Source of the DNA: Planctomycetota bacterium | Lineage (GTDB): Bacteria > Planctomycetota > UBA1135 > UBA2386 | DNA length: 52,437 bases | Direction of reading: 5' to 3' | NCBI GenBank assembly: GCA_020848735.1 | Contig: JADLHO010000002.1 | Span: 1-52,437 of the forward strand | Part shown: positions 8,463 through 18,110 of the stretch, piece after piece | How the letters are laid out: the number at the start of each line of letters is the position of its first letter | Position numbering within the stretch: position 1 is the stretch's first letter | Program-made: the position numbers and the translations under genes | The notes under the pieces: generated by a model | The model's database searches: none | Seen by the model: the letters and a program-made list of their open reading frames with translations, nothing else | Told to the model about the DNA's origin: nothing

Positions 8463-8726
8463 GCGCCGCCATGACCTCGCCCCGCGCAGCGCCCGCACGG
8501 GGCGCCCTGGACCACATCGAGGTGGGACCACCGCCTCCAGCGACCACGATGCTCCGCAGGCGCGTGCTCGCTCGCCCTCGCTCGGACTGTGCTGCCCGTC
8601 GAAGCCGAAGCAGCCTTTCGCAGACTCCGCGAGGACCTGGCAGGACCGCGCGCGCGATTCCAGGACTCGCCACCCGACCGCGCCCCGCGGCGCAAGACTG
8701 CGGGGGTCCCGGGCGTTGCCCCCCGC

Positions 8727-11357
8727 ATGTCCCGCTCGCACCATCTCGCCGCGGGACCGGCCGTCCTGGTCGGTCTCCTGCTCCCGCCGCTCTCCGCGCA
8801 GCAGTTCGGCTTCGATCCCGTGCGCGCCCAGCTCCCCGAGCTGTTGATCGACGGCCGCGCGGTCCGCTTCGCGGACCTCGACGGCGATGGCGACGCGGAC
8901 GTGCTGCTCGCCGACGAGTCCGGCCCCACGCGCCTGCTCTGGAACCAGGGCCACGGCCGCTTCGCGCTCGCGGCGCCCGACGTGATCCCCGCGGGAACGC
9001 CCGCATGGCACCTCGCGCTCGCCGACATCGATGGCGACGGCGACCTCGATCTCGCCGAGAGCGGCCCGGACAATGAACGCCTGCTGCGCAACGACGGCGG
9101 CGTGTTCCGCGACGTGAGCGCGGCGCAGTGGTCGGCGTCGCCCTACCGCCCCGAGCTCATCGCCTTCGCGGACCTCGACGGCGATGCCGATCCGGACGCG
9201 TTGGTCGGCGGCTGGGACTTCGTGCGCCTGCTCGAGAACCGGGGCGGGGTCTTCGTCGACGTCTCCGCGGGCCGCGTCCCGCCGACGCTGGGCCTCGCGC
9301 TCGCCATCGGTTTCGGCGACGTCGACGGCGACCTGGACCTCGACGTCTTCGCGCGTGCCGATCGCAACCGGCTCTGCCTCAACGACGGCCACGGCCGCTT
9401 CGTCGACGTGAGCGCGACCCATCTGCCGGAGGTCCCGGGAGCCGCGGCGCGCTACCTCTGCGAGGACTTCGACCGCGACGGCGACGTCGACGTCTACGTG
9501 CCCGTGCGCGGTGGCGAGCTGAGCCCCAAGCAGGACCAACTCCTCCTCAACGACGGCTCCGGCCGCTTCCGCGACGCGACGGCGACGCACCTGCCGGTGG
9601 AGTGGTACTCCTGCGGCGGCGCCGCCGCGGCCGACGTCGATGGCGACTCGGACCTCGACGTGGTCTGCGCCAACGTCTTCGTCATGGGACCGGAGCCGAT
9701 CGCCGCGCAGCTCTTCCTCAACGACGGCAGCGCGCACTTCACGCTCGCCGGCGACGCGGGCTTCCCCACCGAGAGCCATGCGCATTTCGACGTCGCCCTC
9801 GGCGATCTCGACGGCGACGGCGATCCCGACCTCGTCTTCGCGTGTTGGGATCCCTGCGACGGCGCCCCCACGGGCTTCACGCGGCTCTTCTTCAACGACG
9901 GCGCGGGGCACTTCGTCGACGCGACGCAGCGCCGGCTCCCGCGGAGCGATGTCAGCCGGGGGGCCATCGCCGCGGCCGACCTCGACGGCGACCGCATCCA
10001 AGACCTCCTCCTCGCGGACGGCCAGGGCAAGGCCGAGCTGCTGCTCGGGGACGGTCTCGGCGCCTACCGCAGCGCGACCGACGCGGTGATCGAGTGGCGC
10101 GGCACGGGGACGGAGCCCGTGGCCCGTCTCTTCGACGCGGATGGCGACGGCGACATCGACGCCTACCTCGGTGGGGAACGACAGGACGCGCTGCTCCTCA
10201 ACGACGGCGCCCGCTACCTCCGCGACGCGAGCGCGCAGCTGCCGAGCGAGAGCGGAACGGCGTTCGATGCAGCCCTCGGCGACTTCGATCGCGACGGCGC
10301 CCAAGACCTCGCGATCGGCGGCGAGCAAGGGCTGTGGATCTGGCTCAATCGCGCGGGCGGCATCGCGGGGCGCTTCGCCGCGAGCGCGGGCGTGCCGCTG
10401 ATCGGCGAGCCCGTGCGCGCGGCGCTCGCGCTCGACGTCGACGCCGATGGCGACCTCGACCTCGTCCTCGGCTGCGACGCCCGCGACCGGCTGCTGCGCA
10501 ACGACGGCCGGGGCAGCTTCGCCGAGGATCCCGCGGCCTTCCCGGGCTCGGCCCCGCGCTTCACGCGCTGCCTGGCCGCCGGCGACCTCGACGGCGACGG
10601 CGACCCCGATCTCGTGTTCGGCCATGCGGGCGACGACCGCGTCTACATCAACGACGGCAACGGCGGCTTCCGCGACGAGAGCGCCGCGCGCATGCCCACC
10701 GAGCTCTTCGAGGCGCGCGCGCTCGCGCTCGCCGACTTCGACGAGGACGGCGATCCCGACCTCCTGGTCAGCCAGGGCGGTGAGTACTGGGGCGAGCCGC
10801 TCCAGCTGCGACTCAACGACGGACGCGGGGTGTTCCGCGATGCCACGTCGGAGCGCCTGCCGGACGCGCGCGCCCGCGGCCACGACGCCCTGCCCCTCGA
10901 CGTCGACGCCGACGGCGATCTCGACGCCGTGCTCTACGACCATCTCTGCTGCCAGCCGATCTTCTGCACGCAGGGCCAGGCGCGGATCCTCGTGAACCGC
11001 CATCGCCAGCTCGCCGCCCCGGCACTGCCCTCGCGCGGCGGCGTGCTCGAACTGCGCTTCTTCGCGCAGCCCGGCTATGCCCAGGGCCTGACCATCGCGC
11101 TGCCCGCGCTGTCCCGGACGCCGGCACACGCGCCGATCCCGCTGCCCGGACTCGGGAGCTTCGCGCTCGATCCGGACTCGACGATCGCCCTGCCCTGGCT
11201 CGCGGTGAACGCCGCGCCGAGCACCCTGCGGATCCCCGTGCCGACCGATCCGGCGCTCTCGTCGGCGGCGCTGTCCTGCCAGGCGCTCTTCGTCGACCCG
11301 ATCGGCGTGGGCGCGCCGCGCCTGAGCAATGCGATCGCGACGCGGATCCTCGATTGA
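8727..11357 (+). CDS. Exported FG-GAP/VCBS repeat protein
   Basis: 876 residues from the ATG at 8727, which begins a signal peptide (MSRSHHLAAGPAVLVGLLLP, cleavage near SAQ). About 14 DxDxDGDxD-type calcium-binding loops (for example DLDGDGDADVLLAD, DIDGDGDLDLAES, DVDADGDLDLVLG) recur every ~50-60 residues, each followed by an LLLNDGxGxF strand. This is the integrin-alpha-like FG-GAP/VCBS propeller pattern. The C-terminal ~110 residues (LELRFFAQPGYAQG to the end) resemble the module shared by the other exported proteins, in a more divergent form. A secreted calcium-stabilised surface protein is inferred. It is convergent with lon. Confidence 0.8.
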   Translation: MSRSHHLAAGPAVLVGLLLPPLSAQQFGFDPVRAQLPELLIDGRAVRFADLDGDGDADVLLADESGPTRLLWNQGHGRFALAAPDVIPAGTPAWHLALADIDGDGDLDLAESGPDNERLLRNDGGVFRDVSAAQWSASPYRPELIAFADLDGDADPDALVGGWDFVRLLENRGGVFVDVSAGRVPPTLGLALAIGFGDVDGDLDLDVFARADRNRLCLNDGHGRFVDVSATHLPEVPGAAARYLCEDFDRDGDVDVYVPVRGGELSPKQDQLLLNDGSGRFRDATATHLPVEWYSCGGAAAADVDGDSDLDVVCANVFVMGPEPIAAQLFLNDGSAHFTLAGDAGFPTESHAHFDVALGDLDGDGDPDLVFACWDPCDGAPTGFTRLFFNDGAGHFVDATQRRLPRSDVSRGAIAAADLDGDRIQDLLLADGQGKAELLLGDGLGAYRSATDAVIEWRGTGTEPVARLFDADGDGDIDAYLGGERQDALLLNDGARYLRDASAQLPSESGTAFDAALGDFDRDGAQDLAIGGEQGLWIWLNRAGGIAGRFAASAGVPLIGEPVRAALALDVDADGDLDLVLGCDARDRLLRNDGRGSFAEDPAAFPGSAPRFTRCLAAGDLDGDGDPDLVFGHAGDDRVYINDGNGGFRDESAARMPTELFEARALALADFDEDGDPDLLVSQGGEYWGEPLQLRLNDGRGVFRDATSERLPDARARGHDALPLDVDADGDLDAVLYDHLCCQPIFCTQGQARILVNRHRQLAAPALPSRGGVLELRFFAQPGYAQGLTIALPALSRTPAHAPIPLPGLGSFALDPDSTIALPWLAVNAAPSTLRIPVPTDPALSSAALSCQALFVDPIGVGAPRLSNAIATRILD

Positions 11358-11368
11358 GGCGCCGCGGC

Positions 11369-11388
11369 GCGCGCGCTTCAGCGCGCGC
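11369..11388. terminator. GC hairpin between convergent VCBS and lon genes
   Basis: An 8-bp all-GC stem (GCGCGCGC/GCGCGCGC) with loop TTCA lies 11 bp after the VCBS stop and includes the lon stop codon. There is no T-tract on either side, so it is at best a Rho-assisted or bidirectional terminator. Confidence 0.3.
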
Positions 11389-13864
11389 TGCGGCGACCGC
11401 GCGCGGCCTTGCCGAAGACCGCCGCCGACACGTCGGCGAAGGTCTCGACGTAGACGAAGCGCAGACCCGTCACGAGCGAGGTCTTCAGCTCGAGGACGTC
11501 GCGGCGGTTCTCGGCGGGGAGGATCACGCGCCGGATCCCGAAGCGCTTCGCGGCGAGGACCTTCTCCCGCACGCCGCCGATCGGGAGCACCTCGCCGACC
11601 AGCGTGAGCTCGCCGGTCATCGCGAGATCCTGGGGCACGCGGCGCTGCGTCAGCAGCGAGACCAGCGCGGTCGTGATGGCGATGCCCGCCGAAGGTCCGT
11701 CCTTCTGGATCGCGCCCGCGGGGAAGTGGACGTGGAAGCCGCACTTGTCGAAGGCCGCGGCGTCGAGACCGAACTCGGCGGCATGGCTGCGGACGAAGCT
11801 GAGTGCGATCTTGACGGACTCGCTCATCACGTCGCCCAGGCTGCCGGTCAACGTGAGACCGCTGCCGCCGGGGACCACGGCCGCCTCGATGAAGAGCACG
11901 TCGCCGCCGTGCGGCGTCCAGGCGAGCCCCTTCACCACGCCTTCGACGAGCTCCTTGCGGTCGTCCTCGTCGTTGAAGCGCTCGGGCCCGAGCAGCGCCG
12001 GCACGGCGTCCCACGTGAGACGACCGACCGGGGGCTTGCCGCGCCCGAGCAGGGTCGCGGACTTGCGGCAGAGCTTCTGCACCATCTTCTCGAGGCCGCG
12101 CACCCCGGCTTCGCGGGTGTAGGCGGGGATCAACCTGCGGAGCACGGGTGCGGCGAGCTCGAGCTCCCTGGGCTTCAGGCCGTGCCGCTCGCGCTGCTTG
12201 GGCAGCACGTGACGCCGCGCGATCTCGACCTTCTCGTCGAGGAGGTAGCCGGGGATCTCCACGACGTCCATGCGATCGCGCAGCGGTTCGGGGATCTGCG
12301 GCAACGCATTGGCGGTCGCGATGAACATCACCTTCGAGAGGTCGAAGGGCACGTCGAGGTAATGGTCGAGGAAGGCGTGGTTCTGCTCCGGATCGAGGAC
12401 CTCGAGCAGGGCCGAACTCGGATCGCCGCGGAAGTCCTGGCCGAGCTTGTCGACCTCGTCGAGGACGATCACCGGGTTGCTCGTCCCGCAGGACTTCATG
12501 CCCTGGAGGATGCGGCCGGGCATCGCGCCCACGTAGGTGCGCCGATGCCCCTTGATCTCCGCCTCGTCGCGCATGCCGCCGAGCGAGAAGCGCCAGAAGC
12601 TGCGGCCCATGGCGCGGGCGATGCTGCGGCCGAGACTGGTCTTGCCGACGCCCGGCGGCCCCGCGAGACAGAGGATGGACCCCGCATGCCGCGGCTGGAG
12701 CTTGCGCACGGCGAGGAACTCGAGGATGCGGTCCTTCACCTCCACGAGGCCGTAGTGATCCTCGTCGAGGACCTTCGCCGCCGCCTCGAGGTCCTCGTTG
12801 TCGGCGCTCGAGCGGCTCCAGGGCAGCGCCGTGAGCCAGTCGAGGTAGTTGCGGACGACGCCGTACTCCGCGGACTCGACGGGCGTCGTGCGGAGCTTCT
12901 GCAGCTCGTCGTTCGCGCGCTCGAGCGCCTTGTCCGGCAGCCCGGCGTCGGCGACGGCCTTCTCGAGGCGCATGAGCTCCGCCTCGCGCGCGTCGACCTG
13001 TTCGCCGAGTTCGCGCCGGAGGATCTTGAGCTGCTCACGGAGGAACCAGTCCTTCTGCGCCTTCTCGGTCTTCTGGCGGATCTCGGCCTCGATGCGCTTG
13101 CCGAGCTCGACGAGTTCGAGCTCCGCCAGCACGAAGCCGAGCGCCTTCTCGACGCGCGGGCCGACCTCGAGGGTCTCGAGGATCGCCTGGCGGTCCGCGG
13201 TGTCCTTGAGGAAGTAGGCCCCGGTGAAGTCGGCGAGCTGCGCGGGCGTGTCGAGGTTGATCACCGCGGTGGCGAACTCCTCGCCGAATTGCTCATTGGC
13301 CTCGGCGATGCGCCGCAGGCCATCGCGGAGCTTGCGGAACGTGGCCTCCGTGCGTTTGCCCGGCGTGGGGATGTCGACGACCTCGGCGACCTTGGCGACG
13401 AGCTGCGGCTGTTGCCGCACGAAGCGCTGCACACGCGCCCGCGCGCGCCCCTGCACCATGAGCGAGCTGGTGCCGTCGGGGAGTTGCAGGATCTTGAGGA
13501 TCCGCGCGATCACCCCGATCGCGTGGAACTCGCCGGGCTTGGGCTTCTCCTGTTCGGCGTCCAGCTGCGTGAGCAGGAAGACGTGCCCATTGCCCGCCTC
13601 GGCCTTCTGGGCGATCGCGCGCGAGTCCGCGGACTCGAGGAGCACCGGCATCATCAGGTTCGGGAAGGGCACCGAACGACGCAGGGGGAACACGAAGAGC
13701 GTCGTGGGCAGGCGCTCGCCGAGGGTCAGCGCGGGGGCCGTGGCCTCGCGGGACTCGGCCTGGATCCCGGCCGCGGACTTGCGGCGCCCGCGCTGGCCCT
13801 TCTCCGGCTTGCCCTTCTCCGGCTTGCCGTTCTCCGGCGGTGGCGCGTCGTCGACCGAACTCAT
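11378..13864 (-). CDS. lon: ATP-dependent protease Lon (endopeptidase La)
   Basis: 828 residues from the ATG at 13862-13864. The first ~50 residues are disordered and basic, with a tandem GKPEK repeat. The LON substrate-binding domain starts at about 55 (LFVFPLRRSVPFP) and is followed by a helical region. The AAA+ domain has Walker A GPPGVGKTS at about 401 and Walker B VIVLDEVDKLG at about 461. The C-terminal protease domain carries KDGPSAGIAI with catalytic Ser725, and Lys768 in GGVREKVLAA, the expected Ser-Lys dyad 43 residues apart. It degrades misfolded and regulatory proteins in the cytosol. A TAGCGT hexamer sits 7 nt before the start, and a terminator-like hairpin lies only about 60 bp upstream, which may matter for its control. 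Confidence 0.96.
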   Translation of the reverse strand: MSSVDDAPPPENGKPEKGKPEKGQRGRRKSAAGIQAESREATAPALTLGERLPTTLFVFPLRRSVPFPNLMMPVLLESADSRAIAQKAEAGNGHVFLLTQLDAEQEKPKPGEFHAIGVIARILKILQLPDGTSSLMVQGRARARVQRFVRQQPQLVAKVAEVVDIPTPGKRTEATFRKLRDGLRRIAEANEQFGEEFATAVINLDTPAQLADFTGAYFLKDTADRQAILETLEVGPRVEKALGFVLAELELVELGKRIEAEIRQKTEKAQKDWFLREQLKILRRELGEQVDAREAELMRLEKAVADAGLPDKALERANDELQKLRTTPVESAEYGVVRNYLDWLTALPWSRSSADNEDLEAAAKVLDEDHYGLVEVKDRILEFLAVRKLQPRHAGSILCLAGPPGVGKTSLGRSIARAMGRSFWRFSLGGMRDEAEIKGHRRTYVGAMPGRILQGMKSCGTSNPVIVLDEVDKLGQDFRGDPSSALLEVLDPEQNHAFLDHYLDVPFDLSKVMFIATANALPQIPEPLRDRMDVVEIPGYLLDEKVEIARRHVLPKQRERHGLKPRELELAAPVLRRLIPAYTREAGVRGLEKMVQKLCRKSATLLGRGKPPVGRLTWDAVPALLGPERFNDEDDRKELVEGVVKGLAWTPHGGDVLFIEAAVVPGGSGLTLTGSLGDVMSESVKIALSFVRSHAAEFGLDAAAFDKCGFHVHFPAGAIQKDGPSAGIAITTALVSLLTQRRVPQDLAMTGELTLVGEVLPIGGVREKVLAAKRFGIRRVILPAENRRDVLELKTSLVTGLRFVYVETFADVSAAVFGKAARGRRSAR

Positions 13865-13925
13865 GCGCGGAACGCTACGCGGCGCGGGGTCCCGACTGAA
13901 CCATCACGCCGCCGGACCTGCCGCG

Positions 13926-13984
13926 AAAAAAAAGAACCCCGGGAGCCACCCTTGCCTGCCCCAGAAAACGGGTGACCCCCGGGG
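13926..13984 (-). terminator. Intrinsic terminator/hairpin 1 of the twin-hairpin element
   Basis: As minus-strand RNA, the arms 13984-13970 and 13951-13937 pair over 15 bp, including two G-U wobbles; in the plus orientation these become A-C mismatches, so selection seems to be on the minus transcript. The loop is 18 nt. The stem is followed by UUC and eight U (13933-13926), the layout of a Rho-independent terminator for the exported-protein gene at 14193. The loop plus the inner stem on the plus strand contains TTGCCTGCCCCAGAAAA, repeated in the second hairpin. It lies 61 bp before lon, so attenuation of read-through into lon is possible. Confidence 0.65.
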
Positions 13985-14031
13985 ATACGAAAACCAATGC
14001 GCGGTGCGCACGGCGACGCTGCGGAAAGAGC

Positions 14032-14078
14032 GCGGGGACCGCCCCTTGCCTGCCCCAGAAAAATGGGGCGGCCCCCGC
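14032..14078 (-). repeat. Hairpin 2 of the twin-hairpin element
   Basis: Arms 14078-14065 and 14045-14032 pair over 14 bp with one G-U wobble in the minus-strand RNA, enclosing a 19 nt loop. A 20-base identity with hairpin 1 (13949-13968 and 14043-14062, exactly 94 bp apart) covers the inner stem and loop, while the outer stem sequences differ but stay complementary. No U-tract follows, so this copy is not a canonical terminator. The 13865-14192 gap (328 bp) otherwise shows no gene. Confidence 0.55.
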
Positions 14079-14192
14079 CGAAGACGCAGCGTCCGGGCAC
14101 CGGACGGCGCGAGCGGCGCGGCGCCGGTCGGCGTCACGAGCTCGCGCGAAGATCGGATGGGAGTGAAAGAACGCCGCGCCGTGGCGCGGCCG

Positions 14193-15866
14193 TCAGCGTG
14201 GGCTGACGAGTTCGATGCGGAGCGCACCGTCGTCGAGGAAGAGCAGGCCGGCGTGACGTCCGTCGGCAGCGCCGGCCGCGCGCGGCGTGCCGTCGCGCGC
14301 GAGCAGGCTGCCGTCGATCTGCACGACGCCGATCGGCGCGCGCTTCGAGGACGCCTGTCCGGCCAGGATGCGATCGCAGAGGTCCTGCGTGCGGGCGCGC
14401 GTGCGACTGCGGTCGCGCGCGCCACCCTTCTCGAGCTCGGCGAGCCGCTCGATCGTGCCGCGGTCGGGGGCCAGCACGAGGCTGTCGCCGACCACACCGA
14501 GGGAGGTGGCGCCGTAGGGCCCGCGCAGCGTGAGCAGTTCGCGATCGGCCTCCAGCGTGAAGCCCCCGCGCGGCGGACCATCGCGATCGTGATCGTGATC
14601 GCCGCGCCCATGCCCGGACGCCCCGGGGCGGCCGCGCTCCGCACGGTGGCGCTCGAATCCCTCGCGGAGATCGACGAGCACCGAGCGCGCGGCGGCCGCC
14701 GAGCGCGCGGCGATGGAGAACGCGACGCCCTGGCGCTCCGCGGAATCGTCGAGCAGGACGAGCTGCACGCCGCCGGAGCCGCCCAGGCGCGGCAGGACCT
14801 GCTCCTCGAAGTCGAGGCCGAAGCTGCGGCAGCCACCCGCGAGGCCGTGACCGAAGCGCGAGCCGACGACGTCGTCGTTCGCGCGCACGAGCGCACGCAG
14901 GCGCGCCTGATCGACCGAGATCGTCATCGCCGCGAGCGAGAGCGGCGGGAGATCCGCGAGGAGCTTGCGCGGCGTCGACGGAGTCGAGGCGGCGAGCAGG
15001 CCATCGGGACCGCGCGGCTGATCGACGATGGCCGTCGTGCGCACGGCGTCGGGCTCCACGCGCAGTCCGAGCGTGACGTGCTCCGCGCTGCCGAAGCCGA
15101 GGGCGTCGAGCGCGAGCGCCTGGGCCGAGCCGACGCGACCCAACGCGCGCTCGCGAAGGCGTCGCCAGTCGATGTGGAGCACGTTGCCCTGGGAGGCCGC
15201 GCCGAGCTGCGCACGTTGCCCGGCGAAGATCGCGTGGCGCGCGATGCTCTCCGCGTGGGCGCCGCTGTTCGTCCGACCGCTGCCCGTGGAGACGCGGAGC
15301 ACGTCCTCGAGCGCGGCGCGGCTGTTCGAGACGAGCAGCTCGCGCCCCACGAGCGCGAGTTCGAAGCTGCCACCGGCGCGGCGCGCCGGGCTCGACGCGA
15401 GCAGCCAGGTCTTGCGACCGGAGATCGCCTCGCTCGGGCTGCCGAGCCGACCGTCGTCGAGCGCCGCCTGCAACTTCGCCGCACCCTCGCTGCTGAGTTC
15501 GACGCGGCAGAGGAGCAGCGGGAGGGCCGGCTGACCCTCGCGCGCGAGCAGGCCGTTCAGCGTGAACTCGACCTCGCCCGCCGAGAGCGCCGCGAGTTCG
15601 CGGAGCTGCTCGAGCGCGCGCGTCGCGCTCTCGTCGACGAGGCTCGACCAGACGAGGCGCGCCGCGGGATCGTCCAGCAAGGAGTCGAGGCCGCTCGCGC
15701 CTTCGCCGCCGGGCACGGCGAAGTAGGCCAGTGGCGCCGGCACGCGCTCGGCGAGGCGCAGCGAGGGGCTCGCGTTGGGCCCGCCGTCCTGCTGCGCAGG
15801 GAGCCTGCCGTGGACGCCGGACACGGCGAACAGCAGCAGCAGGGCGAGCTTCGGGGAGACGCGCAC
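14193..15866 (-). CDS. Exported protein of unknown function (DUF3352-like size and layout)
   Basis: 557 residues from the ATG at 15864-15866. Residues 1-25 form a signal peptide (MRVSPKLALLLLFAVSGVHG, cleavage near LPAQQ). The rest is an alternating strand/helix pattern with phrases such as LAYFAVPGG, EVEFTLNGLL and ELLVSNSRAALEDVL, which recall periplasmic DUF3352-type proteins; the match is by general feel and not firm. A His/Asp-rich stretch (GHGRGDHDHDRDG, near residue 420) could bind metal. Its transcript probably ends at the 13926-13984 terminator. The function is unknown. Confidence 0.65.
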   Translation of the reverse strand: MRVSPKLALLLLFAVSGVHGRLPAQQDGGPNASPSLRLAERVPAPLAYFAVPGGEGASGLDSLLDDPAARLVWSSLVDESATRALEQLRELAALSAGEVEFTLNGLLAREGQPALPLLLCRVELSSEGAAKLQAALDDGRLGSPSEAISGRKTWLLASSPARRAGGSFELALVGRELLVSNSRAALEDVLRVSTGSGRTNSGAHAESIARHAIFAGQRAQLGAASQGNVLHIDWRRLRERALGRVGSAQALALDALGFGSAEHVTLGLRVEPDAVRTTAIVDQPRGPDGLLAASTPSTPRKLLADLPPLSLAAMTISVDQARLRALVRANDDVVGSRFGHGLAGGCRSFGLDFEEQVLPRLGGSGGVQLVLLDDSAERQGVAFSIAARSAAAARSVLVDLREGFERHRAERGRPGASGHGRGDHDHDRDGPPRGGFTLEADRELLTLRGPYGATSLGVVGDSLVLAPDRGTIERLAELEKGGARDRSRTRARTQDLCDRILAGQASSKRAPIGVVQIDGSLLARDGTPRAAGAADGRHAGLLFLDDGALRIELVSPR

Positions 15867-15973
15867 GCCGCGCCCAGGTCAAGGCGCGTGCCGTGCGCTC
15901 GGATTCCTCAACACGCTTTGCCGCAGAGCTTTAGGACGATTCCCCCGAGCGTACGGCCGCGCGCGGCGAGCAC

Positions 15974-15996
15974 GCCTGTGCAGTTCCTGCACAGGC
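15974..15996. repeat. 10-bp perfect inverted repeat
   Basis: GCCTGTGCAG and CTGCACAGGC flank a TTC spacer, in the 149-bp space between the sigma-54 activator (ends 16016) and the next minus gene (starts 15866). It is either a U-less terminator for the cassette or an operator about 110 bp upstream of the exported-protein gene. The short 3 nt spacer makes a DNA-binding dyad plausible. Confidence 0.5.
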
Positions 15997-16015
15997 GCCC
16001 GCGCGGGCGCCGCGC

Positions 16016-17601
<1,586 letters not shown>

Positions 17602-17605
<4 letters not shown>

Positions 17606-17958
17606 GACGCCGCCGCGGTGGCCTGCGCCAGACAGCGCAAGGCGAGTTCGAGGGCGTGCCGCTCGTGGGCGGCGAGACCGCCGAGCCGACCGAGCTGCGA
17701 CTCGAGGCGCGCGCGCGCATCGCCGAGCGCCGCCCCCACCCAGGCGTCGTGCAGGCACGCGGCGACGGCGAGCGTCGCGGGACAGCCGCGCGCCCGCCAC
17801 GCGAGCTCGGCGACGCCGCCCTCGCGCACGCGGACGTCGAGCTCGAGTTCATCGCCGCAGACCGGATGCTCGGCGCGCCCGCGGCACACGCCCGCACCCG
17901 CGAGGGTGCCGGCACCGATCGCGGCGCGGGACGCCGCTCGCAAGGCCTCGCTCACCAC
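17602..17958 (-). CDS. IscU/NifU-N-like iron-sulfur scaffold homologue
   Basis: 118 residues from a GTG at 17956-17958, overlapping the preceding lipoprotein ORF by 7 nt. HPVCGDELELDV places Cys34 in the CGD motif, RARGCPATLAVAACL places Cys59, and ALRCLAQA supplies Cys109. These match the order and spacing of the three cluster-ligand cysteines of the IscU/NifU N-domain (the U-type scaffold). It is shorter than typical IscU and has no adjacent iscS, iscA or hscA. It may be a dedicated Fe-S or persulfide scaffold, or a repurposed member that informs the GAF regulator. Confidence 0.7.
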
Positions 17959-18110
17959 GGCGAGGTCGGCGACGTTTCGAGCGCGGGGTCGGCCGGCGCC
18001 GGCGCGGCGCGGTCGTAGACGAAGAACTCGTTCTTCAGCCAGACGCAGCCGCCGCAGGGCACGAGCGCGAGGAGCAGCACGAACAGGACTCGTCGGTTCC
18101 GTCGCATCAT
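17952..18110 (-). CDS. Small putative lipoprotein downstream of lysA (LptM-like context)
   Basis: 52 residues from overlapping ATGs at 18108-18110 and 18105-18107, the first overlapping the lysA stop (ATGATG). The sequence MMRRNRRVLFVLLLALVPC followed by GGC is a basic n-region, hydrophobic core and lipobox-like CGGC. The mature part is short and Pro/Ala-rich. In many proteobacteria the tiny LPS-assembly lipoprotein LptM (YifL) sits beside lysA; size, layout and position are similar here, but the mature sequences are not clearly alike. The call as a lipoprotein is fair; equivalence to LptM is only a suggestion. Confidence 0.6.
   Translation of the reverse strand: MMRRNRRVLFVLLLALVPCGGCVWLKNEFFVYDRAAPAPADPALETSPTSPW

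Noticed and set aside
8426..8726. The gap before the VCBS gene, checked for a third gene of the ATPase/DUF3226 operon
   Set aside because: The open frames here are Arg/Ser/Pro-rich extensions without recognisable protein features; only promoter-like sequence is supported.
7944..12014. A 1356-codon minus-strand open frame across the ATPase, VCBS and lon region
   Set aside because: It crosses three well-supported genes and only reads as Arg/Val/Ala-rich sequence mirroring the VCBS repeats.
15974..15996. Perfect 10-bp inverted repeat considered as an intrinsic terminator
   Set aside because: No T-tract follows on either strand and the spacer is only 3 nt, so it was listed as a neutral inverted repeat.
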